From positions 5,314,501-5,378,500 of the forward strand of contig CAMRHE010000011.1 in the NCBI GenBank assembly GCA_947044405.1: a stretch of DNA of 64,000 bases, in the 5' to 3' direction. A program made the translations under genes and the position numbers. Shown here one piece after another: positions 27,138 to 38,110 of this stretch; position 1 is the stretch's first letter; each line of letters opens with the position of its first letter. Under the pieces are notes generated by a model. That model did not search any database. It saw nothing but the letters and a program-made list of their open reading frames with translations, and was not told the DNA's origin. This stretch comes from Leptodactylus fallax. Its lineage: Eukaryota; Chordata; Amphibia; Anura; Leptodactylidae.

Positions 27138-27830
27138 GTGCTCAGGGTTAGTGGGGGTGTTGGTCTACCTGTTGTGACTTTTTCACTTGGCCCTTCACCA
27201 TAGCAGATACAGAGATACAGAGCGGATAACAGGGAACAGGAAGCAAAAATAAGGAACGTGTTACTCACCTGAGATAATGCCAGGTCTGTACAGGGATCCT
27301 TATCACATTATATAGGTATTACTTTGAGGTGACCAGTGCTCCAGCACAAGTATTAGAGATGACAGCTAGAGTGAAGCTGTCCAAAGGTTCAAGGAGTGCA
27401 GATGGAGGTGCAAGTCAGCCTAGCTGTGGTGCTGCTGACAAGATTGTCACTGTGGGGCCAGCCCTTAGCGGCAGAGTAGTTGTAGTGGTGCTCCCCCTTC
27501 TTGCTGATGCACCCCTGAGGATCATTGCCCTGAGAAACTGCCCCCTACTGCTGCCACAATCTAGGTATAACTGAGGGCTGCTGCACAGCAAGGAAGGTGT
27601 AGGCCGCGAGCTCGCTTCTGGTGGCCGTGTTCCAAAATGAGGTCTAGGCCTCCAAACCAGGAGCACCCACATTGCTGTCCTGTGACTCACGGAGTTCCGA
27701 AGAAGCACAGGGGAGCTAACGGAGGACAAAGAGACTCTGTGGGACTGAGGCAGCAGCTGCAGTGGTGTGCAACTGCTCAGAACCCTGCGTGGCCACGTTC
27801 TCCTCTTTTTTGATTTTGAGAGGTGAGATG
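27138..27830 (-). other. Probable L1 5' untranslated region
   Basis: This GC-rich tract, unlike its AT-rich surroundings, precedes ORF1 on the minus strand and ends abruptly near 27800, where T-rich sequence begins. The position and composition fit an L1 5' UTR, and the element could be complete at this end. No promoter motif is recognised. Confidence 0.5.
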
Positions 27831-28480
27831 AACAGAAAACATCAGTTCTGGCATCTAAATTTTAGGTGTTATGGCCTTCATGTAGGATAAATAATTAGCT
27901 ATTTTTATTTCATGGTTTGTTATTAGGGAATGGTGAACCTCTCAAGATTTGTTTTGGTTTCAGCTGGCTCGGGTCCAAGATTTGTTTCGAGTCAAGCAAG
28001 TTTGGTACGAACCACACCTTAAATTGGCTTAAAACATAGTGTACAATATTCTCATGACTCCTAGGAACCTATCTATCCAACTTCTAGCTCTCTAAGCCAA
28101 GCATAGTGGAAGTTAAGTTATGGAAAAACGGAAGCTAAGCAGTAGATACAAACTCTGAGTTTGACCATACATTGTGCTGCCACTCACTTTTACACATTTT
28201 AACATATAAAATGCTCCAGAAATTAACCTTTTATTGGGAAAGGTGCCTGATTTTTTAGACACATATATTGTAAAAATCTATATTATAAGCTATAAGCTAT
28301 ATTGTAAAAATATAAACTATATTGTAAAAATCAATGGTTTTGCAGAAAAAAATTAGCCCAATTTGATGACTTGTAAGTTCTACAAGCTGCTTGTTTTTTT
28401 TTTTGGAGAGAAATTTGTGGCTGTTAGCCACTAGAAAAGCAATGAAGAACTGGCTTTTCATAAAAAAGGACCAAAAATTA
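27831..28480. other. Unassigned AT-rich sequence
   Basis: The first 80 bases (TTTTGAGAGGTGAGAT and following) recur near 59355, so an interspersed repeat edge is here. It resembles the reverse of a tract in the 5181-bp element at about 12250-12300. Nothing else is recognised. Confidence 0.45.
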
Positions 28481-28484
28481 TCCC

Positions 28485-29050
28485 TTTATAAGGGAAGAAT
28501 GCCACACCAACATTGCGTTAGTTTTGGAAGAAACAATGGTGGGGTTGTTTGTTTTATTTTCTTTTTATTATGCCAACAGAGTGGCAGTTGCACGTGGCAC
28601 TACCAACTATAGAATCGTAAAAAAATTTGGGACACACTATCAGCGTGCCTGGCCTGCCAGCTGAAAAAGCTAGAATATCTACTGAAATGAAAATTATTCT
28701 AATGACCATTTGAACAACTTGGAGTATCGTGCCTGTTATCCCTGTATGAGACCAAATGCCGCATCAACATTGGAGTTGCAGTTTACAAAATTTCAAGTAA
28801 AATTTTGGATACACTATCAGCATGTGCCTGGCCTGGCTGCTGAAAAAGCTAGAATATCTTCTGAAATGGAAATTATTCTAATGACCATGTGAACAACGTG
28901 GAGTATTGTGCCAGTTATCCCTGTATGGGACCAAATGCCACATCAACATTGAAGTTGCAGTTTACAAAATTTCAAGTAAAATTTGGGGCACACTATCAGC
29001 ACGTTCCTGGCCTGGCTGCTGAAAAAGCTGGACAGTCTTCTAAAACCAAA
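28485..29050. repeat. Tandem repeat, ~178-bp unit, about three copies
   Basis: CACTATCAGC recurs at 28635, 28812 and 28991 (177 and 179 bp). Each unit also holds GAACAACxTGGAGTAT, CCAAATGCC.CATCAACATTG and GCTGAAAAAGCT. The first copy is diverged and carries extra sequence. The period is not a multiple of three and the frames do not run on, so it is not a coding repeat. Confidence 0.85.
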
Positions 29051-30739
29051 ACTGATCATCATGATTCATGATTGAGTTAGATACTGTTCTTCTTCTCACA
29101 AACCAGTTATTATCCGCTCCATTGTGTCTGTGGTTTGCTGCATGCATTAATCATATACTGCTGCTCAAACTAACGCTACAGTATATGTAACAGTGCTTCA
29201 CCTTACAACCATGAAATGAGTGAGGGGAGTGTAAGAAATGGCTAGCCCTGGTGAACTTGTGGGTTTGAAATAGTCCAGCAGGGAGGAATTGGTGGAGGCA
29301 GATGGGTCCCACCTTGTGTTGAAACTTTGCCTGCCCTGCACCCATGAGGTGATGTCAGTAAGTAGTACTAGAAAAGCACCAGGCCTTGCTGCTTTTCTAT
29401 ACTGTGACCTTTGATGCTCAAAACATTGATTTAGTGGGCCGTGACAGCTCTGTATTGTCCCTGCCGAAGTGCCCAGAAATGCTGCTCCACATATTGACAG
29501 TGGTATGCACCTTTTTTTCCATTCTTACCATTGGTAAAGAAGTCATGGTTGACAGTAAAGGAAGACAGTATGGTAAATTACATGTTGAGGAGGAACACAC
29601 AGAACCCTTACTCAATATTTGTGATTCACTGCTTTAAAAAAAAGTCTTTAATATTGGAGATTCTTATTTTAGATCGACGGAGGCTGCAATACTGTATATA
29701 CAGCGACACGTACACGCTGTATGTACAGCAAAAATAAACGCTTAAGATATATAACAACACACTGTTAAAAAACATTTTTAAAAGTATAAAATACAACCCA
29801 CAAAAAATATAAAACATAAAATCATCCCCTTTCCCTAGATCGCATCTACAAATAAATAAACAAAAATAAACACAAACACTTTAGATATCCCCACATTTAA
29901 AAAGGAACCTAAAAGGGGCATTATTACCGTTTGTGGGTATGGAATACAAAAAGTGGCACTATTACTTTGGTGGGGCACAAAAGGGGCAGGTTTACTATGT
30001 GGTGTTCTATAACAATTTAGGGTACAACTAATGTCTGTGTACAATATGAGGCACTATTTTTGGGGAAGCACTATCTGGCAATATTGTTTAGGGACGTCGT
30101 TTGTGTGGCACTTTGGGGGAATAACAGCAATATTTGGGACTTTCATAATGGTATTATTGATCTGTTAGCAGTTTGAAGGTCATTAAAGGGGTTTTCTTTT
30201 TTATTAAAAGCACCCTAATGCTATATTGTTCTTCCTTATATATCCTTGGTCCTTTCTTCCTACCATTCCAGCAAAGTTTGCACTGGGGACTATAGGAGTC
30301 TTGTTAAGACACTGGATGTTGCACCTAGATTTTGGCCATTTTTTCTGACTACCTAAACAAGAGTGCATGTCTTAGACTTAGATGTAAAGGACCGTGGCTT
30401 AAGATGTGACAAGGTGCATCCTAATTGCGCCTAATAGTTGCTACAAATAAACTTAGACTAGACAGCCTAAAGATGCGTCAAATTTATTATCCAGCATCAG
30501 CCACTGTATTAAATGGTGCATTTTATACAGTTTGAGTATAAGTAAATGTAGATTATTGCATTTCATGTACCAAGGAACATGCACTTTAGAGAAAATGGGA
30601 ATTTTTTGTATTACTGAGCAATGGAAACTAACACTAAATGTGCCCCCTCAGGCATCCTGAAACTGACACCATATTTTCCATTGAATTATTAGGAACTGGT
30701 CACTGCATATATACAAGTTCTTATAATAACAGGGCATGG
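29051..30739. other. Unassigned sequence
   Basis: There is no supported gene. About 29890-30120 is a loose G-rich minisatellite-like tract (GGGGCATTATTACC, GTGGCACTATTACTTTGG) resembling the internal repeats of hAT elements at 41.5 and 50.0 kb. The rest is unremarkable. Confidence 0.4.
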
Positions 30740-30748
30740 AATATAGAG

Positions 30749-31740
30749 ATTATTGTGCAGCATCCCAGAGTGCTACAGCTTTAATTGTTTGTCTTTTGTG
30801 CCTCTTGGCTATGTTGGTATGTCCCGTCTTCTATGTTCTATGTCACTTATATATACTGTTTGCCAGCTTTTCCTATTGTTTTTCTCCTGTGGTTCACCCA
30901 GTGTTCAAACCTTAAGCCTTGGTACAGCCCTGGCCTATCACAGGTCACTGGGCGGGGTTTGAGGAGACTTTTGTATCCCGGACAACCTTTGAGGGCTCAG
31001 CCTAGTTGCAGTTGAGATACTGTGCAGTTCTAGTCTAGACTGTGCAGAGAAGTGCAAGCCAGCACTGAGACTGGACTTCACCGGTCATCCGTACAGCCTC
31101 TAGGAGGAGAATACTGCCCAAGGCTCATCGGACAGAGCCCTGAGAAAGGGAGTTTGGCTGTCAGGAGTTTGCCAGGAGGAGCAGTGGAGCCCTGTTGACA
31201 GGAGGAGTTGGCTCGACACCTTATCTAAAGGTAACCAGATCCCTGTCAGGACTACCCTGCACTGCAGTCCACAGTATCTACAGCTGGGAGTGGTGCATGA
31301 GAGGATTTGTAGTTGGAGTGGAGCTATCCTTAGAGCCTTCAACATCCCAGGGCACCCTCCTAAGACCAAGGCTGGCGAGTTGGACACTGAGAGACTACTA
31401 CTCCTATTTTAAAAGCTGCTTGTTGTACTTACACAGTTGTAGAGTAAGGTGTTTCACTGCACAACTGGCTGCTTGAGTCATTCCTGCTTTACCATCAGGG
31501 CCGTTCCAAACACCATCACACCAGCTCCAACTGGAAGTGCCCCAGGGAAAACTATTACCACCATCAGGTAGTGCTGCAGGACCCCCCTCAGCAGTGTCCG
31601 GCCCAGGAGCAGAGCTGGGAAGCGTGGTTGAGTGTGCTCGGCCTAGCTGGTGGCACGTCATCCGCCACTTTTACTCCCATCCTCCGGTTCCCTCCATCTG
31701 GGTTGCAGCAATTGTTTTTTACAAGTTAATTCTTCCAACC
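30749..31740 (+). repeat. Possible LTR-like block
   Basis: This kilobase of GC-richer sequence begins near ATTATTGTGCAGCATCCCAG and is open in several frames without protein similarity. In composition and word use it resembles the gypsy LTR at 50747, for example GACTGTGCAGAG and GTCAGGACTACC. I could not find a TG...CA border pair with a target duplication, so the call is tentative. Confidence 0.3.
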
Positions 31741-32611
31741 TGCTAATTTGAGGATGTTTATTATTAGCATCATGACAGTAATATGAATACAAGTTATTCT
31801 TGCTTTTGTGGGGCCATAAAGTTCATCTATTACTAATATGATTATTTGTTCACACTGCCATCAGTTGATTCCATGACAGCTACTTGTCACCAGTAGTACG
31901 CCCCTGGTGAAAACCAGCAAAGCTAAAAAAAAAAAAAAATTACTCCACAATTATATTACATAAATGTCATACAGAACTTTGCGTGCAATTCAAACCCTTT
32001 CTTAAAATATTAGCTGCCAACATTAATATGAATATGGGAGATTTTTGTCAAACTAAACATGGTAAATTACATGTGCATTGTAAATCCTAGCTTGTCATTA
32101 AGGAAGAAGGCAATGTGACAGTTGCCTGGGGCTCATCAAACTATATGCCAGATTGTCTTCATATTAGTTGCAGAAGCTTTTTCAAGAAGATGAATTTTAG
32201 CAGTGGATTGTGAATGACAGGAGAGAAGTAATGTCTAAGCATGGCAAAGTAATAAAAGAATTCAATGTAAACAATGTAGATATCTGTAATCATAATTATG
32301 CTGAAAGTCATAAATAGGAATATATTTTGGTAGTAAGCAAAGATTTTCTCTTTACCAATAACAACACAAGCCACATGCAGAAATTATTTTTTTTTTTCTC
32401 CTTCTGCTCTTCAAGGCAGAACATTAACTGAACACCTATACATAAGAAGGTTGTTTACTATGAAGGCATGATACGGTGTATGGCAAATTACATTTTTATC
32501 AAATTGCAGCATGGTTTCTGCCTATGGCATAGGAATACAGAGCATGATGGCATAATTTACTAATATAATATGAGTTTGATGAAAGAAAACTATTCCTAAT
32601 TTATATATCAA
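31741..32611. other. Unassigned AT-rich sequence
   Basis: There is no gene, defined element or repeat beyond short A and T runs. Confidence 0.4.
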
Positions 32612-32829
32612 GGCTGAGGCCCCACGGCCTGTGCGGAAACAAACACAGATTTTTTGTTGCAGATTTTGCTGCGTTTTTTTGAGCCAAAGCCAGGAGTGGA
32701 ATGAGCAGAAAGTATAAGAGCTTCATAGATATTTCCCATTCCTTCTGTAGCTATTCTTGCCTTTGGCTAAAAAAAAATGCAGCAAAATCTTCAACAAAAA
32801 AAGCTGCACTTCCGGAACATGGGTCCTCA
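32612..32829. mobile_element. MITE family 2, copy D
   Basis: It starts GGCTGAGGCCCCACG and has palindromic arms: TTTTTTGTTGCAGATTTTGC, then GAGCCAAAGCCAGGA at the left, with CCTTTGGCTAAA and GCAGCAAAATCTTCAAC at the right. It ends GGTCCTCAG, directly followed by a family-1 copy. It is non-coding. Confidence 0.65.
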
Positions 32830-33128
32830 GGCTAAGGCCCCACTTAGCAAGACACAGCAAACACACTGCAAAAAAAAAAATATGACGGAAACGCATTGCG
32901 TTTTTTTACGCATCAATTTCACAAAGTCCGCAGAGTTTTCCTATACGGACTTTCTGCCCCTATTATACCTATACGGAAAATGCCAGCATTTCCATAAGTA
33001 AAATGAACATGGGGAGATTTTCAAAAACGCAGCTTTTCCACTGATATTTTTCTGCAGTGTGTGGATGGGATTAGCCACTTTGCAGGTAATGTAAAAAGCT
33101 GCGTTTTTTGCAACATGGGGCTCCCGCC
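32830..33128. mobile_element. PIF/Harbinger-like MITE, family 1, copy adjoining D
   Basis: GGCTAAGGCCCCAC at 32830 and a degenerate right end GGGGCTCCCGCC at 33128 enclose the family interior (CTATTATACCTATACGG, GTGTGGATGGGATTAGC). It is fused head to tail to family 2, and TCAA lies on both outer sides of the pair (32608-32611, 33129-33132). Confidence 0.65.
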
Positions 33129-33132
33129 TCAA

Positions 33133-34078
33133 GGGGTATTCTTACCTCAAACTTTCACAAAAGAGATGAAAATACCCATGTCTCCCACCACCTGAAGTGA
33201 TTGGTATTTACGAAACAACTGAATGCAAATGTTCTATGGTCTTTCCATAGGACCCATCAAAGTGAAAAGGAGTTACGCAAACAGTGTAGCACAACAAGCT
33301 GTTATGTTACCGTAACTTTTATGAGTTATGTATGGCTGACATTGGAATACACCTTTAACAAAATTGTTTGAGACAGACTATTCCATGAGATGAAGTGGCA
33401 GAGAGAGTAATATTCCGGACTTTTCTGTGGTGTACGTATTATCTGATGATCACTTGACACCTGTAATTCAGTTTATTTCATTTGCAGTAGTTCTTGATGC
33501 TTGAAACATTTAGAAACATCCTGCTGTATATTGCCTGTATATTGTCTTTCCCCTATTTCTTGCTAACCCCTACATTTAATTTAGCAAGGATTAGGGGACA
33601 GATGGAAGGTATACTGCAGGAACAGACTGAACTGTTTGTTTGTAATCTGTTACCACTGAGAAACATACCCTGCACAGGAAATGCAGACACAAAATGGTAG
33701 GCTATTTGTAATTAAAGGTATGTTCACACTACGGTTACCACAGTCTGTTGCTGTCATCTATCATAGATTGAGAGCAATGGACATTAATGGAAGTATAGCG
33801 AAAGACACAGATGGAGCCCCCTCCTTCTGCGTTCCTTCCCACTGACTATAATTTAAAAACATGACGGACAGTGTCTTCCATTATTTTTGTTTACTTTGGT
33901 AATGGAAGAAAAAGTCCTGCATGAAGAACTTTTTCTTTTGTCAGAGAATTAAAAAAACATGACGGAAGAAAGATTCCATCAAGTGTGTTACACAGGGGGT
34001 GAATACAAATGGACAGATGAAGGGGCTTCCGTCTGTAACTGGCGTTTAATGTCCTGTAATGGATGAGAGTTACAGATA
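33133..34078. other. Unassigned sequence
   Basis: About 33717-34060 begins GGTATGTTCACACTACGG, the style of start seen in frog short interspersed elements, but I could not pair ends. The rest is unrecognised. Confidence 0.4.
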
Positions 34079-34082
34079 TTAA

Positions 34083-34379
34083 AGGGGTTGTCCAGGCAAA
34101 AATGGACAAACCGTTTAAGTATTATATAGTCAGGGGGCAATGAAAAGAAATAAAAAAAATGTGCTGACATGTGGTGGACCTGTTACATCACAGGTCTCAT
34201 CCTGAGGTCTGCTGAGGCCGCTGATTCAGCGGAAGAGATGTGTGATGTCACAGCCAGTGAACAATTTCACTTTGAGAAGACGCCGGAGCATCGCATCGGG
34301 GAAAAGTGAGTAGGATTTTTTTTTTTTTTTCACCTCCCCTGGTTGTCCAGACAATAAAAAAAATGCCTGGACAACCTCT
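34083..34379. mobile_element. TTAA-type MITE with GTTGTCCAGG ends (297 bp)
   Basis: AGGGGTTGTCCAGGC and GCCTGGACAACCTCT are inverted ends. TTAA precedes the left end (34079-34082) and TCAA follows the right (34380-34383), consistent with a TTAA duplication mutated at one base. The inside is a mostly palindromic non-coding stretch with a T run. Related ends occur near 8456, 21064 and 36424. Confidence 0.65.
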
Positions 34380-34409
34380 TCAAGTAATGGTAGTATGAAC
34401 CCATCCTGG

Positions 34410-34669
34410 GGCTAAGGCCCCACCTAGTGAGCCACAGCAAAAAAATTCCTCTGCGGACTTTCTGCCCCTATTATACCTATATGGAAAACGCCAGCATTTC
34501 CGTAGGTGTAATTGATATGCTGTTATTTTCAAAAACACTAGTGTTTTTGAAGTCTGAGCATTTCCGCTGCAGATTTTGTTCTGCAATGTGTGGATAGGAT
34601 TAACCAGAATCCCATCCACTTTGCAGGTAATGTAAAGCGAAGCGTTTTCGCTAACGTGGGGCCCCAGCC
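34410..34669. mobile_element. PIF/Harbinger-like MITE, family 1, copy E
   Basis: GGCTAAGGCCCCAC at 34410 and GTGGGGCCCCAGCC ending at 34669. TAA follows on the right, but the left flank is TGG, so no duplication is preserved. The 5' interior is shortened relative to other copies. Confidence 0.7.
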
Positions 34670-34850
34670 TAAGACCTACAATGATCAATGTTTGGTTAAC
34701 TAAGTTATTATTTTAGATGCATTGGAGCAATAAAAGTTACTCACCTGTGTACATACTCTTTAATCCTTGCATGCCCCAGAACATATTGTGGCTCCTGCTT
34801 AGGAGCTGAGCATAGCTGCCAGGTCTGTATTGCTGATCATAGTCCATTAA

Positions 34851-35255
34851 CCCCTTAGGTGACATGGTAAAATGAAACCACAGCATCTGAATGGTTATCT
34901 TTACTTTTGCTGTCATTCTAGGCATTTCCTGGGGAGATTGCAGGCGACTTTCCATTGCTATAGGAGCCAGGAAACGTCTGAAGACATACCAATGGTGTTT
35001 GACTTTTGATGTCCACCTGTGGCAGGGTTTAATAGTAATCTACCAATTTCACAATAAACTGCAATACAGCATTACTGCAGTCTATTGTATAAATAATACA
35101 GTATAAATATATATATTGAAATATTAGATGGTGCCATTTGAAAGTACAATCTGTCCCCCCCCCAATATAAACGCTCATTTAGCTATATTGACAGAGAAAT
35201 TAAAAAGTTATAACACGGAAATGCAAAAGAAAATATTGTCCCTATCCTGAAGGGG
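34851..35255. mobile_element. Short TTAACCCC-ended element (405 bp)
   Basis: TTAA at 34847-34850 and 35256-35259 flank ends CCCCTTAGGTGAC and TATCCTGAAGGGG. The interior near the right end (GCTCATTTAGCTATATTGACAG) resembles text at about 12750-12790 in the 5181-bp element, so this looks like a short relative. It has no coding frame. Confidence 0.65.
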
Positions 35256-35259
35256 TTAA

Positions 35260-35520
35260 GTCTAAGGGCCATAGTGAAAAAGCGCTGCGGGAAAAAAATG
35301 CAGCAGAAATGCATTGCGCTTTTGCCCACAGCACATTTCACAGCACTTTCTGCTTCCATTATACCTATAGGGAAACCGCCGGCGTTTCCGTAGGTATAAT
35401 TGACATGCAGCATTTTCCAAAATCGCAACGGTTTTGTAAATCGCAGCGTTTACACTGTGTGTATTTTTCTGCAATGTGTGGATGGGATTTACTACGTTTG
35501 CACCACTTGTGGCCCCGGCC
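35260..35520. mobile_element. PIF/Harbinger-like MITE, family 1, copy F
   Basis: GTCTAAGGGCC at 35260 and GTGGCCCCGGCC ending at 35520, flanked by TAA at 35257-35259 and 35521-35523. The left TAA is part of the TTAA duplication of the preceding element. Confidence 0.7.
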
Positions 35521-35747
35521 TAAAGTAGTCAAAAAAGCTTCAAGTGGAACAAATACAATATACTGCCTGTTCTTGTTTTCTTGTTTCACAGTAAACAGAT
35601 ACATTACTCAAAGTCAGGTTTAGAAGATAACTGCAATGTGATGTCCTTAGTCTCCAGCACCCAGCAAGCATGTCGCTTTCCAGCACAAAGACTTGAAACG
35701 TATCTAATGTCACACATTTTATTTCCTTAATTAATTAATTTTACTAT
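35521..35747. other. Short unassigned gap before the solo LTR
   Basis: Nothing recognisable is present. It ends in a TTAATTAATTAATTTTA tract and the CTAT that is duplicated around the LTR. Confidence 0.4.
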
Positions 35748-36211
35748 TGTGAGTATGTGAACCCAGAGGGCGCTATTGAGCGACCCAAGGCCAGCCTGAA
35801 AAGGCCCTCAGCCACACCTGTGGGTGGGGGGCGTAACTCCAAGGGGAGTGGTTACAGCGGCAATGCTGCCGTCGAGTCCTGCTGGATGCAGGAACTGTGG
35901 AACCAACCAAGGACAGAGAGGCAGTCTGTCCCAATAGGGCTGGGGTCCACAGGGGACTTTTGGCTCAAGTGGAGCAAAAGTCAGGCTGCTAGATCCCCCT
36001 AGGATAGATAGGGGTCAAGCAGTGAGTTAGGGCCTATGCGTGGCCTAGGTTTTTTTGTTTTGTTATGTTGCACCTAAGCTGAATAAAGCCAGTTTATTTT
36101 ACACTTGGACTGTCTGAATGCTGTCTATCCAGCGCCCAGTACCACGAACCACTGCTGTCCGGACCAGGAGTCTGCCGCCATTTGAGACTAATTCCCCCCC
36201 AAATTGTCACA
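35748..36211 (+). repeat. Solo LTR (464 bp) with 4-bp duplication
   Basis: TGTGAGTATG at 35748 and TTGTCACA ending at 36211 form TG...CA borders with TGTGA/TCACA inverted ends. CTAT flanks both sides (35744-35747, 36212-36215). AATAAA at 36082-36087 would serve as the polyadenylation signal, so the orientation is plus. No internal retroelement sequence is attached, so recombination between two LTRs probably removed it. The family differs from the LTR at 50747. Confidence 0.75.
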
Positions 36212-36215
36212 CTAT

Positions 36216-37129
36216 TAATATTTTAATACTATATGCTCATGTGTTTATTTTGTATTATGTATTTCTCCAGCTGCAATATATGAGAGAATATTATTTTTGT
36301 TCACAGGCAAAGTGAATGAACAGTAGTAACATTGTATGGATGTGAGCAGTAGTATGATATGCATCAATATTTTTTCACTAGTGTAAATGAATGAGTAAAT
36401 AAACATTAACATTTTTTAACTTTTAAGGGGTTGTCCAGGAACGCACCACAGGTGTAAAGACCACCCACAGTGATGCTGCTTCTCCTGGACTGACGCTGTG
36501 GCTATGGAGTACTCACTGATTCCGCCAATGCTCACTTCACAGCCCATGGATAAGCTAGTGATTTGAAGATGAGAGCTGTGTTCACATACTGTCCAATGCC
36601 ACAGATAACACAATGATAACCTTCTGAGGTTTTCAGGATGGCCACTTTTGATGGGAAGTGGCCCAACTCTCTAACAGTCCAATCAGCAGCCACTGAGGCT
36701 TAGAGGGAACATTGTTCACTAACTTTGCATGAATCAATAGAATAAACAACTATAGGAAGCTTTGTAATGTATATTATCAAAGAAAAGTACAGTACAAGAT
36801 ATTTGAGTGCTCATCTATCTCCAGTGCCCTCATTAAAATGAATGGAGTAGGGCTGTGGTTTGACTGCCGAGCTGCATGACTGCACATCACCTGAGCTCCT
36901 CTTCACCCCAGCGACTTCACAGCATCACTACCTCAACCTTTTGTATTTAGTGCCTCACCTGATTCCTGACGTACATTGGAGATGGTGAGAAAAAGATAGA
37001 TTGCACCTGGACTGAGCAAACTGCTTGATTTCTTATTTACCCAGACTCTGGATGCATCCCAAGATGGTGCCCCATCTCAAACCTCAGAAACTAGTGAACA
37101 TTCTCCCGTTTCTGCAGAGATTACCTCAC
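36216..37129. other. Unassigned sequence
   Basis: TTAAGGGGTTGTCCAGGAACG near 36424 is a left end of the GTTGTCCAGG group without a visible partner. Otherwise there is no gene or defined element. Confidence 0.4.
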
Positions 37130-38108
37130 TTAGACGTTCTAGCCCAATACCGCTACTTCCCTTTCTTCTTTGCAGATAAAACTCTCCCGACAGCCACCTC
37201 TCGGATGGAGAAGAACTCCCAGACACTTCTCCTTCATACCAGGCCCTGAGCCAAGATCATTGAGAGAACTAAGACTTGCTCAGTGTTCCTCACGCTGGAT
37301 GCAGAGAAGGCATTCAACAGCATTCAATTGGTCATTTTTTTGCTATGGGCGCATTGTGCTCAGACCCGCCTGAGCATAAAGTCTTTGTCAATGGAGACTT
37401 ATTGAAAAAGTTTATAATCACAAATGGCACTTGGCAAGGATGCCCACTATCTCCCCTAATATTTATTCTATAGAGCCCCTAGAACAGGCAAACTGCTTTT
37501 TTTACTTGGTCAACAAAATACTTTTGCAATTTATATGGGCCGGTCACAAACCTCAGATAATTTTAACTAGAGATAGAACAGCGGGTGGTCTGGCAAATCC
37601 CCAACATTGATAGCAAATCTCGCTGAATTCTCACTTATGGCATAGAGAATGTGACATTCATTGGGCACATATGGAAGCCTCATACTTTCACACATCTAAT
37701 GTACAGGTGGTATTATTTTCTTCCTTGTGGCTCACCACACTAGCTACAGATATATCCCCTCTAACTGAATACTCAGTGTCCACATGGAAATATATTCACA
37801 ATAACATGGTCTTCCCTCTCCCTTTGGATATATTACATATCCCATTGGAGATTTTCTCTATCATGATTTCATCCTTAAAGCTAGATAGCTGGATATGTAA
37901 AAGTATTACAAATGTCTCTAGGCTATTTATTTATGATACACTGAAGAGTTTTGAGTCCCTTGCTCAAGAATTTGGTTTGTCACTTACAGATTTCTATAAT
38001 TATCTTCAGATGCATCACTGCTTGCAAACCCACAACTATTTTAACATATTTTGCAATATCTCTATATTGTCTTCTCTAAAGTCTAGAAGGAAAGGGTTAA
38101 AGTATATA
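37130..38108 (+). pseudogene. L1-type LINE ORF2 remnant (reverse transcriptase region), plus strand
   Basis: Near 37285-37330 the frame reads LTLDAEKAFNSIQ and, at about 37385-37470, NGTWQGCPLSPLIFIL; both match conserved L1 reverse-transcriptase blocks. The catalytic YADD region that should follow is missing, and the text jumps at about 37480 to NKILLQFIWAGHKP and GGLANP from beyond the thumb. A 157-codon frame (37671-38144) then covers the part after the reverse transcriptase. The remnant stops at the Tc1 insertion at 38111. It is orientated opposite to the L1 at 19-28 kb. Confidence 0.75.
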
Positions 38109-38110
38109 TA

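Noticed and set aside
28710..29071. Two similar 60-codon frames suggesting a small protein family
   Set aside because: They are the 178-bp tandem repeat read twice, in different frames, and start at TTG and GTG.
30749..31740. A host gene exon with frames of 85-95 codons on both strands
   Set aside because: The frames have no motif, no splice context and similar length on both strands; an LTR-like repeat is a better guess.
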